Assembly (NCBI GenBank): GCA_946612175.1
Contig: CAMOEO010000216.1
Location: 1-5,575 of the forward strand
Reading direction: 5' to 3'
Source: an uncultured Verrucomicrobiota bacterium
Lineage (GTDB): Bacteria; Verrucomicrobiota; Kiritimatiellia; RFP12; UBA3636
Length of the DNA stretch: 5,575 nt
In this document: piece by piece, positions 1-5,546 of the stretch
Layout: every line of letters starts with the position of its first letter
Numbering within the stretch: the first letter of the stretch is position 1
Notes under the pieces: model-generated
Told to the model about the DNA's origin: nothing
Databases searched by the model: none
What the model saw: only the letters and a program-made list of their open reading frames with translations
Translations under genes and position numbers: made by a program

Positions 1-43
1 GAATTGCGGATTAGTCGCGCCCAGCGCGACTAATCCGCAATTT
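1..43. repeat. 19-bp hairpin at the 3' end of the PqqD-like gene; candidate terminator or palindromic repeat
   Basis: Bases 1-20 and 24-43 are reverse complements at 19 of 20 positions, with a 3-nt loop (cca, 21-23). The only mismatch is the outermost pair, 1/43. On the minus strand the stem begins inside the PqqD-like gene: its TAG stop (32-30) and last four codons lie in the gene-proximal arm. The stem has A/T-rich feet and a GC-rich top, as in a bidirectional intrinsic terminator, and it sits where the operon should end. No T-run is visible because the window stops at the end of the distal arm. It could instead be a dispersed palindromic element, or a fold-back artefact if position 1 is a contig end. 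Confidence 0.6.
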
Positions 44-452
44 GGAATCTCTGGGAACCCGGGGCTCCGGGCCCGGGCAGGGCGGCGACGACGAGCCCCT
101 TCGCGGAGAGGCTGCGGAGGTACTGCCCGAGCAGGGCCCGGGCCTCGAAGAAGGTGAGCTTCTCCTCGGCGGCGAAGGCGTCCGCCAGCTGCTCGAGGCT
201 CCGGCGGCCGTCGATCATGTTGTAGACGCGCGTCCCGAGGAGGTCGAGCCGGTAGCGCTTCGTCGGCGAGGCCTTGAGGAGCCGCCGCAGGAAGCGCAGC
301 ACGGGCGTGCGGTAGAGCAGCTCCACCTCCACCACGAGCCGGCGCGGGTCCTCCGGCGCGGGCGTGGCCTTCACGTGCGCGTTGCGGACGGGGACCGCCC
401 GCAGCGCCTCGCGGAACTGCTCGTCCTGCTCCCGGATCGACTTCGTCTTCAT
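30..452 (-). CDS. PqqD-like (RRE-fold) small protein, orphan
   Basis: This 140-residue protein resembles the PqqD family. PqqD proteins are small winged-helix domains, also called RiPP recognition elements, that bind precursor peptides for a radical SAM maturase. The PqqD-like part is about residues 62-122: a K/R-Y-x-L-D-x-x-G entry (65-73), a V-x-N-x-I-D-G turn (76-82), then S-L-E-Q-L-A, an aromatic/acidic helix and a closing L-x-x-L-x-x-K-G-L-V (112-121). Before it come a basic N-terminus, a V-P-V-R-N element (20-24) and an amphipathic basic helix (50-62). No signal peptide is seen. The ATG at 452 overlaps the prlC stop as ATGA, with AAGGG about 7 nt upstream, so translation is coupled. The TAG stop lies in the terminal hairpin. 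No maturase or precursor peptide is present in the window. The family call rests on pattern alone, and the function is unknown. Confidence 0.72.
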   Translation of the reverse strand: MKTKSIREQDEQFREALRAVPVRNAHVKATPAPEDPRRLVVEVELLYRTPVLRFLRRLLKASPTKRYRLDLLGTRVYNMIDGRRSLEQLADAFAAEEKLTFFEARALLGQYLRSLSAKGLVVAALPGPGAPGSQRFQIAD

Positions 453-2599
453 GCGAGGCCCTTGTGCCGCAGCAGCGCGGCGGGGTCGGGGTCGCGGCCG
501 CGGAAGGCGCGGAAGACGTCGGCCGGGGCGCGCGAGCCGCCGAGCGCGAGGACGGTGGCCGCGTAGCGGCGGCCGGTCGCGGCGCGCGCGGCGGGGTCGT
601 CGAGGCCCGCCTCCTCGAACGCGGCGAAGGCGTCGTGCGCGAGGATGTCGGCCCACATGTAGCTGTAGTAGCCCGCGGCGTAGCCGCCGGAGAAGATGTG
701 CGTGAAGGTGTTGAGGAAGCGCTCCCCCGGGAGCGGCGGCAGCAGCGCGAAGCGCGCGGAGGCCGCGGCCCACGCGGCGTCGGCGTCGGGCAGCTCCGCG
801 CACGGGACGCGCTCGTGCAGGTCCATGTCCGCGAGCGCGAAGCGCAGCTGGCGCACGGTCGCGAGGCCCTGGTTGTAGGTCTTCGCGCCCTGGATCTTCG
901 CGATCAGGTCCTCGGGGATCGGCTCGCCGGTCTCGACGTGCGCGGAGAGCGCGCGGAGCTGGGCGGGGAGGTCGTGCCAGTTCTCGAGGAACTGCGAGGC
1001 GAGCTCGACGGCGTCCCACTCGACGTTGGCGATGCCCGCGGCCTCGGGGATGCCGACGCGCGTGAGCATCCCCTGCAGCGCGTGGCCGAACTCGTGGAAG
1101 AGCGTGTCCACCTCGCCGAGCGTCATCAGCGAAGGCTTCCCGGCGGAAGGCGGCGCCTGGTTGCAGCAGAGCAGCGCGAGCGGGAGGCGCACGGAGCCGT
1201 CGGGGCGCTCGGCGCGGTTGCAGATCTCGTCCATCCACGCGCCGCCCTGCTTCTCGGCGGGGCGCGAGTAGGGGTCGAGGTAGAAGTGGGCCAGCTCCGC
1301 GCCGCTCTCCGCGTCGCGGACGCGGAAGAGGCGCACGTCGGGGTGCCAGACGGGCGCGAGGCCGTCGCACGGCTCGATCGCGACGCCGAAGAGCTCGCGC
1401 GCGAGGCCGAAGAGGCCGTCGAGCACGCGCGGGAACGGCAGGTAGGGGCGCAGCGTCTCGGACGAGTAGCCGTAGAGCGCCTCGAGGCGGCGGCGCGACC
1501 AGTAGGCCAGGTCCCAGTGCCGCAGCTCGGCGGCGGGCGCTGCGGCGCCCGCGGAGGCCGATGAATCGGCCCCTCTGCTACCGTGCTCCGCGGCGAAGGC
1601 GCGCAGCGCGGCGAGCTCCTCGCGGGCGCGCGGGAGCGCCGCCGCGCCGATGCGGTCGATCATCGCGTAGACCGCCTCCGGCGTCTTCGCCATGCGCGAG
1701 TCGAGCGCGAGGCGCGCGTAGGACGGGAAGCCGAGGAGGGCCGCCTGCTCGCGGCGCAGCGCGAGGATCTCGGAGAGGATCGCGGTGTTGTCGGTCGGGC
1801 CGGACGACGCCCGCGCGGCGCGGGCGCGGTAGAGCCTCTCGCGCAGGTCGGCGCGCTCGGCGTACTGCTGGAACGGGCCGTAGATCGCGGCCTCGAGCGT
1901 CACGCGCCAGGGGCCGGCCTCGGGCGTAGCGCGACGGGCGGGGGGCTCCCCCGAACCCCCTGCGCCGGCCTCGCCGGCGTGGGCGTCGTTCCAGGCGGCG
2001 GCGCAGAGCGCGAGGACGGCGGGCGGGAGCCCGGCGACCTCGGCGGGGTCGCCCAGGTCGAGCGCGAAGGCTTTGGTGGCGTCGAGCGTGTTGTTGGAGA
2101 ACTTCGTCGAGAGCTCGGAGAGGCGCGTCGCGATCTCGAGGAAGCGCTCGCGCGCCGGGCCGTCGAGCCCGACGCCGGCGTCGCGCGCGTCGCGGATCGC
2201 GGACTCGACGACGCGGCGGCGGCCCTCGTCGAGCGACGCCCACGCGGGGCCGCCCCGCAGCGCGAGCAGGGCGTCGTAGAGCGGGCGGCTCTGGGCGACG
2301 CGGAGCGAGAGGCGGACGACGTGCGGCTGCAGCTCGCCCTCGACCGCGCGCCAGTCGTCGGAGTTGCGGACGCCGAGCATGTGGCCGACGAGGTGCCAAG
2401 CGCGGGAGAAGGGCTCGAGCGCGTCGGTGAGCGCGGCGACGCGGCCGTCCCAGGTCGGCTCGCACCTCGCCTCGAGCGCGGCGACCTTCGCCTCGGTCTC
2501 GGCGATGAGGACGGGGATCGCCTCGCGCGCGGCGGCGGGCGTCAGCCGGTCGAAGCGCGGGAAGCGCTCCCGCGAAAGGAAGGGGTTGTCTTCGGACAT
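449..2599 (-). CDS. prlC: M3 family zinc oligopeptidase (oligopeptidase A type)
   Basis: A 716-residue cytoplasmic metallopeptidase that cleaves short peptides, including degraded signal peptides in E. coli. The zinc site is H-E-F-G-H at 502-506, with Glu503 catalytic and the third ligand Glu532 in D-A-V-E-L-A-S-Q. The substrate-binding loop H-I-F-S-G-G-Y-A-A-G-Y-Y (634-645) is intact, as are W-H-P-D-V-R (418-423), G-G-A-W-M-D (452-457) and the C-terminal F-R-G-R-x-P (699-704). The N-terminal helical domain (about 1-200) and catalytic domain order match OpdA. The protein is about 36 residues longer than E. coli OpdA (680 aa, recalled). The excess is in two low-complexity inserts, about 210-229 and 341-357, which are annotated separately. 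The start at 2599 gives the usual N-P-F-L N-terminus and has GAGGA 8 nt upstream, overlapping the comEB stop 11 nt away. The stop overlaps the PqqD-like ATG. Confidence 0.95.
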   Translation of the reverse strand: MSEDNPFLSRERFPRFDRLTPAAAREAIPVLIAETEAKVAALEARCEPTWDGRVAALTDALEPFSRAWHLVGHMLGVRNSDDWRAVEGELQPHVVRLSLRVAQSRPLYDALLALRGGPAWASLDEGRRRVVESAIRDARDAGVGLDGPARERFLEIATRLSELSTKFSNNTLDATKAFALDLGDPAEVAGLPPAVLALCAAAWNDAHAGEAGAGGSGEPPARRATPEAGPWRVTLEAAIYGPFQQYAERADLRERLYRARAARASSGPTDNTAILSEILALRREQAALLGFPSYARLALDSRMAKTPEAVYAMIDRIGAAALPRAREELAALRAFAAEHGSRGADSSASAGAAAPAAELRHWDLAYWSRRRLEALYGYSSETLRPYLPFPRVLDGLFGLARELFGVAIEPCDGLAPVWHPDVRLFRVRDAESGAELAHFYLDPYSRPAEKQGGAWMDEICNRAERPDGSVRLPLALLCCNQAPPSAGKPSLMTLGEVDTLFHEFGHALQGMLTRVGIPEAAGIANVEWDAVELASQFLENWHDLPAQLRALSAHVETGEPIPEDLIAKIQGAKTYNQGLATVRQLRFALADMDLHERVPCAELPDADAAWAAASARFALLPPLPGERFLNTFTHIFSGGYAAGYYSYMWADILAHDAFAAFEEAGLDDPAARAATGRRYAATVLALGGSRAPADVFRAFRGRDPDPAALLRHKGLA
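1531..1590 (-). repeat. REP-like palindromic insert inside prlC (insert 2)
   Basis: This stretch codes residues about 338-357 of PrlC, a Ser/Ala/Gly-rich segment absent from OpdA as I recall it. Read on the minus strand it starts with GTAG (1581-1578), followed by a perfect 7-bp inverted repeat around 2 nt (1571-1556) and then a second 8-bp inverted repeat around 4 nt (1552-1533). The codons GGT, AGC, AGA, GGG, GAT, TCA and GCA are unlike the GC-ending codons of the rest of the gene. A 5' GTAG followed by a palindrome is the hallmark of REP sequences mobilised by RAYT transposases. An imperfect 11-bp direct repeat (10 of 11) flanks the segment (CGCCGCGGAGC and CGCCGCCGAGC on the minus strand). 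The exact borders are uncertain. Confidence 0.45.
1913..1973 (+). repeat. Palindromic insert inside prlC flanked by 10-bp direct repeats (insert 1)
   Basis: The 10-mer gccggcctcg occurs at 1913-1922 and again at 1964-1973, a period of 51 bp (17 codons, so in frame). Between the copies, on the plus strand, is GTAG (1926-1929) and then a 6-bp inverted repeat of C plus five Gs against five Cs plus G (1939-1944 and 1948-1953, 3-nt loop). In the protein the direct repeat gives E-A-G at 210-212 and 227-229. Deleting one unit leaves A-G-E-A-G-P-W-R-V-T-L-E, which aligns without a gap problem to the OpdA region before W-L-L-T-L-D (recalled). Codons such as GCA, GGT, GGG, CGT and GCT are atypical for this gene. 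This looks like a short mobile palindrome with a target duplication. A simple low-complexity expansion is the alternative. Confidence 0.5.
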
Positions 2600-2607
2600 G
2601 GCGGGGT

Positions 2608-2612
2608 TCCTC
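2608..2612 (-). promoter_or_regulatory. Shine-Dalgarno of prlC, overlapping the comEB stop
   Basis: On the minus strand the comEB stop TGA runs into GGAA, giving GAGGA, 8 nt before the prlC ATG at 2599. This is the best ribosome site in the window. It fixes the prlC start against the longer upstream frame, which would overlap comEB. Confidence 0.75.
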
Positions 2613-3105
2613 ACGCCTCCCGCACGAGGACGGGGTGGCGGTAGCCGACGAGGCGGCGGAGGGCCACGCCGGCCTCGGCGAGGATGGCGCGGGTCTGCTC
2701 CGTGACGGTGTACTCCTCGTCGTACACCACCTCGCGGATGCCTGCGTTGATGATCATCTTGGAGCACATGAGGCACGGGGAGAGCGTGACGTAGATCGTC
2801 GCGCCCTTCGTGGAGATGCCGTGGTAGGCGGCCTGGGTGATGGCGTTCTCCTCGGCGTGGGAGCAGATGCAGTCCCCCAGCGCGGTGCCGCTCGGGGCGT
2901 CGGAGGCGCAGCGGGGACAGCCGCCCTCGTTGCAGTTGCGGACGCCGCGCGGGGCGCCGTTGTAGCCGGTGGAGATGATGCGGCGGTCCTTCACGATCAC
3001 GGCGGCGACGTTGCGGCGCGTGCAGTTGCTGCGCGTCTTGACGACGTGCGCGATGTCCATGAAGTACGTGTCCCAGTCGGGGCGCGGCGCGGAGGGGGCG
3101 GGCAT
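2611..3105 (-). CDS. comEB: dCMP deaminase (ComEB family)
   Basis: A 164-residue zinc deaminase converting dCMP to dUMP, the substrate of thymidylate synthase. The cytidine/deoxycytidylate deaminase signature is complete: H-A-E at 83-85 (zinc-ligand His83, proton-shuttle Glu85) and P-C-x-x-C at 110-114 (zinc ligands Cys111, Cys114). The N-terminus W-D-T-Y-F-M-D-I-A (11-19), V-I-V-K-D (36-40), S-T-G-Y-N-G-A-P (45-52) and the end I-N-A-G-I-R-E-V-V-Y (119-128) are typical of dCMP deaminases rather than cytidine or tRNA deaminases. Additional cysteines at 28, 58, 63, 66, 79 and 81 could hold a second, structural zinc. The ATG at 3105 is 7 nt after the ppiB stop, with only a weak AGG 6 nt upstream, so translation is probably coupled. 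The frame is open further upstream but would overlap ppiB by about 190 nt, and the family match begins just after Met1. Confidence 0.95.
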   Translation of the reverse strand: MPAPSAPRPDWDTYFMDIAHVVKTRSNCTRRNVAAVIVKDRRIISTGYNGAPRGVRNCNEGGCPRCASDAPSGTALGDCICSHAEENAITQAAYHGISTKGATIYVTLSPCLMCSKMIINAGIREVVYDEEYTVTEQTRAILAEAGVALRRLVGYRHPVLVREA

Positions 3106-3112
3106 GGCGGGC

Positions 3113-3613
3113 CTAGGCGCGGCGGACGGAGAGGATGACGACCGGCTCGGCGGGGACGTTCTCGTACCACGAGACCGTCGTCGTCGGGACCTTCGCGATG
3201 GCGTCGAGCACGTCGAGGCCCTTCGTGAGCCGCCCGAAGACGCAGTAGCCGAACCCCTGCGCGGTCGGGGCGTGGAAGTCGAGGAAGGCGTTGTCCGCAT
3301 GGTTCACGAAGAACTGGCAGGTGGCGGAGTCGACGACGCTCGTGCGCGCCATCGCGAGCGTGCCGCGCTCGTTGGGGAGGCGGTTGCGCGCCTCGTTGAC
3401 GACGGGCTCGTGCGTCTTCTTCTGCTCCATGTCGGGGGTGAAGCCGCCGCCCTGGATCATGAAGCCGGGGATGACGCGGTGGAAGATCGTTCCGTCGTAG
3501 AACTTCTCGTCGACGTAGCGGAGGAAGTTGGCGACGGTCTTCGGGGCCTTGTCCTCGTAGAGTTCGGCCTCCATGGCGCCCTTGCTGGTTTCGATGACGA
3601 CTTTCGTGCTCAT
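3113..3613 (-). CDS. ppiB: Cyclophilin-type peptidyl-prolyl isomerase, PpiB type
   Basis: A 166-residue single-domain cyclophilin, close in length to E. coli PpiB (164, recalled). It catalyses cis-trans isomerisation of Xaa-Pro bonds during protein folding. The core motifs are F-Y-D-G-T-I-F-H-R-V-I (38-48, catalytic Arg46), F-M-I-Q-G-G-G-F (51-58, Gln54), G-T-L-A-M-A-R (84-90) and Q-F-F-V-N (100-104). The segment G-F-G-Y-C-V-F-G (120-127) carries Phe where E. coli PpiB and human CypA have Trp, which usually means weak cyclosporin binding (inference). No signal peptide is present, so it is cytoplasmic. The start at 3613 gives the usual short N-terminus before V-V-I-E-T-S-K-G, with a weak GGA 8 nt upstream. 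It is the first gene of the ppiB-comEB-prlC-pqqD-like operon and has its own promoter 72 nt upstream. Confidence 0.96.
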   Translation of the reverse strand: MSTKVVIETSKGAMEAELYEDKAPKTVANFLRYVDEKFYDGTIFHRVIPGFMIQGGGFTPDMEQKKTHEPVVNEARNRLPNERGTLAMARTSVVDSATCQFFVNHADNAFLDFHAPTAQGFGYCVFGRLTKGLDVLDAIAKVPTTTVSWYENVPAEPVVILSVRRA

Positions 3614-3632
3614 GTGGTGGTTCCGTGGCTGG

Positions 3633-3663
3633 CGCCGCGGGGGCCGGAGGGGCCGCCGCGGCG
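3633..3663 (-). other. GC-rich hairpin in the ppiB mRNA leader
   Basis: An 8-bp perfect inverted repeat (3633-3640 against 3656-3663) with a 15-nt loop that can form a further short GGCC stem. It lies between the predicted ppiB transcription start (near 3678) and its ribosome site (3622-3624). No T-run follows on the minus strand, so it is not a simple terminator. It could stabilise the mRNA or affect initiation. GC-rich sequence forms such stems by chance, so confidence is low. Confidence 0.3.
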
Positions 3664-3684
3664 AGGGGGTTGCGATGGGGGCGA

Positions 3685-3713
3685 ATGATAGGGGATTTGC
3701 GGCGCGCCGTCAA
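3685..3713 (-). promoter_or_regulatory. Sigma70-type promoter of the ppiB-comEB-prlC-pqqD-like operon
   Basis: On the minus strand there is TTGACG (3713-3708, 5 of 6 to consensus), a 17-nt spacer, and TATCAT (3690-3685, 5 of 6). The region is visibly A/T-richer than its surroundings. The -35 overlaps the metXW stop codon: its TGA is part of TTGACG. The start of transcription should fall near 3678, giving a leader of about 65 nt before ppiB. This separates metXW from the downstream operon. Confidence 0.75.
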
Positions 3714-5518
3714 TTTGCCCGCGGGGCGGGGCGCGCGATCTTCACGAGGACGCGCGAGGTGCCGAGGCTCCGGGCGCCGAGGGCGCGGAGGACCTTGGAG
3801 GTCGCGAGCGTCGAGAAGTACACGACCTTCTCGACCCGGATCCCCTTCTCGCGGCAGAGCTCCAGGAAGTCCTTGATCGTGCAGAGGTGGATGTTCGGCG
3901 TGTCGTACCACTGGTGCGGCAGGCGCCGCGTCACGGGCATGCGCCCGCGGAACGCCAGCTCGACCGGGATCTTCCACATCCCGAAGTTCGGGAACGAGAC
4001 CAGCCCCACAGGCGCGATGCGCAGCAGTTCGGCCAGGACGCGGTCCGGGCGGCGCATGACCTGCAGCGACTCGGAGAGGATCGCGCAGTCGAAGGTGTCG
4101 TCCGGGATCCTCGCGAGGCCCTGGTCGACGTCCGCGCGCACCATGTTGTGGCCGGCGGCGAGCGTCCGCACGCCGCTCTCGACCTCGACGTCGATCCCCG
4201 TGCAGTCCGCCCACGGGCGGCGCTCGGAGAGGTAGTTGAGCAGCGTCCCGTCGCCGCAGGCGATGTCGAGGATCGTCCGGGCGCGCGACGGGATCAGCCC
4301 CACGAGCGCGTCGTAGTCGCGCCGGTGGTCCGCGTCGATCTCCGCCTTCGGGCGGACGGGGAGCCGCGTCAGGAAGCCGTCGACGACGCGCGAGAGCTCC
4401 TCGATGTGGATCAGGAACGAGTCGTGGCCCGACGGCGCGTCGAGGCAGAAGTAGGAGACGTCCTTGCGCGCGGTCGAGAGCGCGCGGACGATCGACTCGG
4501 ACTGGCGCGGCAGGAAGAGCCAGTCGCCGTTGAGCGCCACCACCAGCACCTTCGCGCGAACGGTCTCCAGCGCCTCCGCGAGCGAGGCGCGCCCCTGCGC
4601 GAGGTCGAACTCGTCCATCGCGCCGCTGATGCGCAGGTAGGAGTTGGCGTCGAAGCGGCCGATGAACTTGTGGCCCTGGTGCCGGAGATAGGACTCGACC
4701 TCGAAGATCGAGTGCGCGGCGCCCCCCGGGGCGGCGGGCGCGGCGCCCGCGGCCTCGGCGGCGCGCTCCGCGGCGGCGAGGTCGCGGCGGCGGCGCCCGA
4801 ACTTCTTCTTCATCATCTCGCCCGAGAGGTACGTGATGTGCGCCAGCTCGCGGGCCTGCGCGAGGCCCGCGTCGGGCCGCGGGCCGCCGTAGAAGTCGCC
4901 GCCGTTGAACGCCGGGTCCTGCTCGATCGCGTTGCGCCCGACGACGTCGAACGCGAGCGCCTGCGTGGAGAGCGAGGCGCCGGTCGCGATGCAGACGGCC
5001 TTGTCGACGAAGTCCGGGTGGCGGCGCGCCATCTCGAGCGCCTGCATGCCGCCGAACGAGCCGCCGACGACGGCGTAGACGCGCTCGAAGCCGAGCTGGC
5101 GCAGGAGCATCCGGTGCACGTCGACGATGTCCGCGACAGTGATCTCCGGGAAGCGCGAGCCGTAGGGCGTCCCGGTCTCCGGGTCGATCGACGAGGGCCC
5201 GGTCGTGCCCATGCAGCCGCCGAGGATGTTGGCGCAGACGACGAAGAAGCGGTCCGTGTCGATGCCGCCGCCGGGGCAGGCCATGCCGGCCCACCAGCCC
5301 GTGTCGCGCGACTCGCCCTCGTGGCGCCCCGCGACGTGCGCGTCGCCCGTCAGCGCATGGCAGACGAACACGACGTTGTCGCGCCGCTCGGAGAGCGTCC
5401 CGCACGTCTCGTACGCGACGTCGACGCGCCGCAGGACGCCCCCGCGCTGCAGGCGGAGGCCGCCTTCGGGAAGGGCGAGGCGCAGAAGGCGCGTTTCGGT
5501 GACGAGGGGGGCGGACAT
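3710..5518 (-). CDS. metX-metW: Fused MetX-MetW: homoserine O-acyltransferase with MetW methyltransferase-like domain
   Basis: A 602-residue fusion. Residues about 1-388 are MetX, an alpha/beta-hydrolase-fold enzyme that acylates homoserine from acetyl-CoA or succinyl-CoA in the committed step to methionine. It shows H-A-L-T-G-D-A-H-V-A-G (54-64), G-G-C-M-G-T-T-G-P-S-S (100-110), nucleophile Ser154 in G-G-S-F-G-G, Asp332 in N-G-D-W-L-F and His365 in S-G-H-D-S. Residues about 398-596 are MetW: the SAM-type loop L-D-I-A-C-G-D-G (417-424), S-F-P-N-F-G-M-W (508-515), G-R-M-P-V (525-529) and W-Y-D-T-P-N-I-H-L-C-T (537-547). The two are usually separate adjacent genes (metX-metW in many Proteobacteria), and the role of MetW as partner of MetX is not settled. 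The acyl donor cannot be read from sequence alone. An Ala/Gly/Pro-rich insert occupies about 246-268 in the lid region. Start 5518 gives a normal MetX N-terminus. It lacks a Shine-Dalgarno and lies 8 nt from a -10 box. Confidence 0.95.
   Translation of the reverse strand: MSAPLVTETRLLRLALPEGGLRLQRGGVLRRVDVAYETCGTLSERRDNVVFVCHALTGDAHVAGRHEGESRDTGWWAGMACPGGGIDTDRFFVVCANILGGCMGTTGPSSIDPETGTPYGSRFPEITVADIVDVHRMLLRQLGFERVYAVVGGSFGGMQALEMARRHPDFVDKAVCIATGASLSTQALAFDVVGRNAIEQDPAFNGGDFYGGPRPDAGLAQARELAHITYLSGEMMKKKFGRRRRDLAAAERAAEAAGAAPAAPGGAAHSIFEVESYLRHQGHKFIGRFDANSYLRISGAMDEFDLAQGRASLAEALETVRAKVLVVALNGDWLFLPRQSESIVRALSTARKDVSYFCLDAPSGHDSFLIHIEELSRVVDGFLTRLPVRPKAEIDADHRRDYDALVGLIPSRARTILDIACGDGTLLNYLSERRPWADCTGIDVEVESGVRTLAAGHNMVRADVDQGLARIPDDTFDCAILSESLQVMRRPDRVLAELLRIAPVGLVSFPNFGMWKIPVELAFRGRMPVTRRLPHQWYDTPNIHLCTIKDFLELCREKGIRVEKVVYFSTLATSKVLRALGARSLGTSRVLVKIARPAPRAN
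4715..4783 (-). other. Ala/Pro/Gly-rich low-complexity insert in the MetX lid
   Basis: This codes MetX residues about 246-268, an alanine-rich stretch between the K-F-G-R-R element and F-E-V-E-S-Y-L-R-H-Q-G. Usual MetX proteins have a shorter linker here (recalled). The DNA holds an 8-bp inverted repeat with a 1-nt centre (4734-4750). Its arms are identical to the one at 1533-1552 in prlC, and both are read in the same frame as A-G-A-A-P-A-A, differing by one Ala codon. It is probably a disordered loop. Shared descent of the two segments is possible but could be low-complexity convergence. Confidence 0.4.
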
Positions 5519-5546
5519 GGGGCCGGATTATATGCCGGAAGGCCCC
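5519..5546. promoter_or_regulatory. Nested inverted repeats around the metXW -10: candidate operator
   Basis: The 6-bp inverted repeat ggggcc/ggcccc (5519-5524 and 5541-5546) brackets the -10 box, with CCGG at 5523-5526 and 5535-5538 on either side of an 8-nt A/T core. The symmetry centred on the -10 would suit a repressor. It does not resemble the E. coli MetJ box, and CCGG is common at this base composition. Confidence 0.25.

Noticed and set aside
30..452. RiPP biosynthesis cluster
   Set aside because: Only a single PqqD-like domain is present, with no radical SAM maturase, cyclodehydratase, exporter or precursor peptide in the window.
464..1564. Long open frame on the plus strand opposite prlC (366 codons)
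   Set aside because: It lies wholly antisense to a well-supported peptidase. Its peptide is Arg/Gly/Ala/Val/Glu-rich low-complexity, as expected from GC-rich antisense frames, and it matches no recognisable family.
1583..2644. Long open frame on the plus strand (353 codons) over the N-terminal half of prlC
   Set aside because: Same reasoning: antisense shadow with compositionally biased sequence and no motif.
2600..2776. N-terminal extension of prlC upstream of 2599
   Set aside because: It overlaps comEB, is Arg/Pro/His-rich, and the ATG at 2599 has a good ribosome site and the usual OpdA N-terminus.
3106..3300. N-terminal extension of comEB upstream of Met at 3105
   Set aside because: It would overlap ppiB by about 190 nt and encodes an Arg/Ser/Thr-rich stretch. 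The dCMP deaminase match starts right after the Met at 3105.
2969..3688. Plus-strand frame antisense to ppiB and comEB
   Set aside because: No family features. It exists because stop codons are rare at this base composition.
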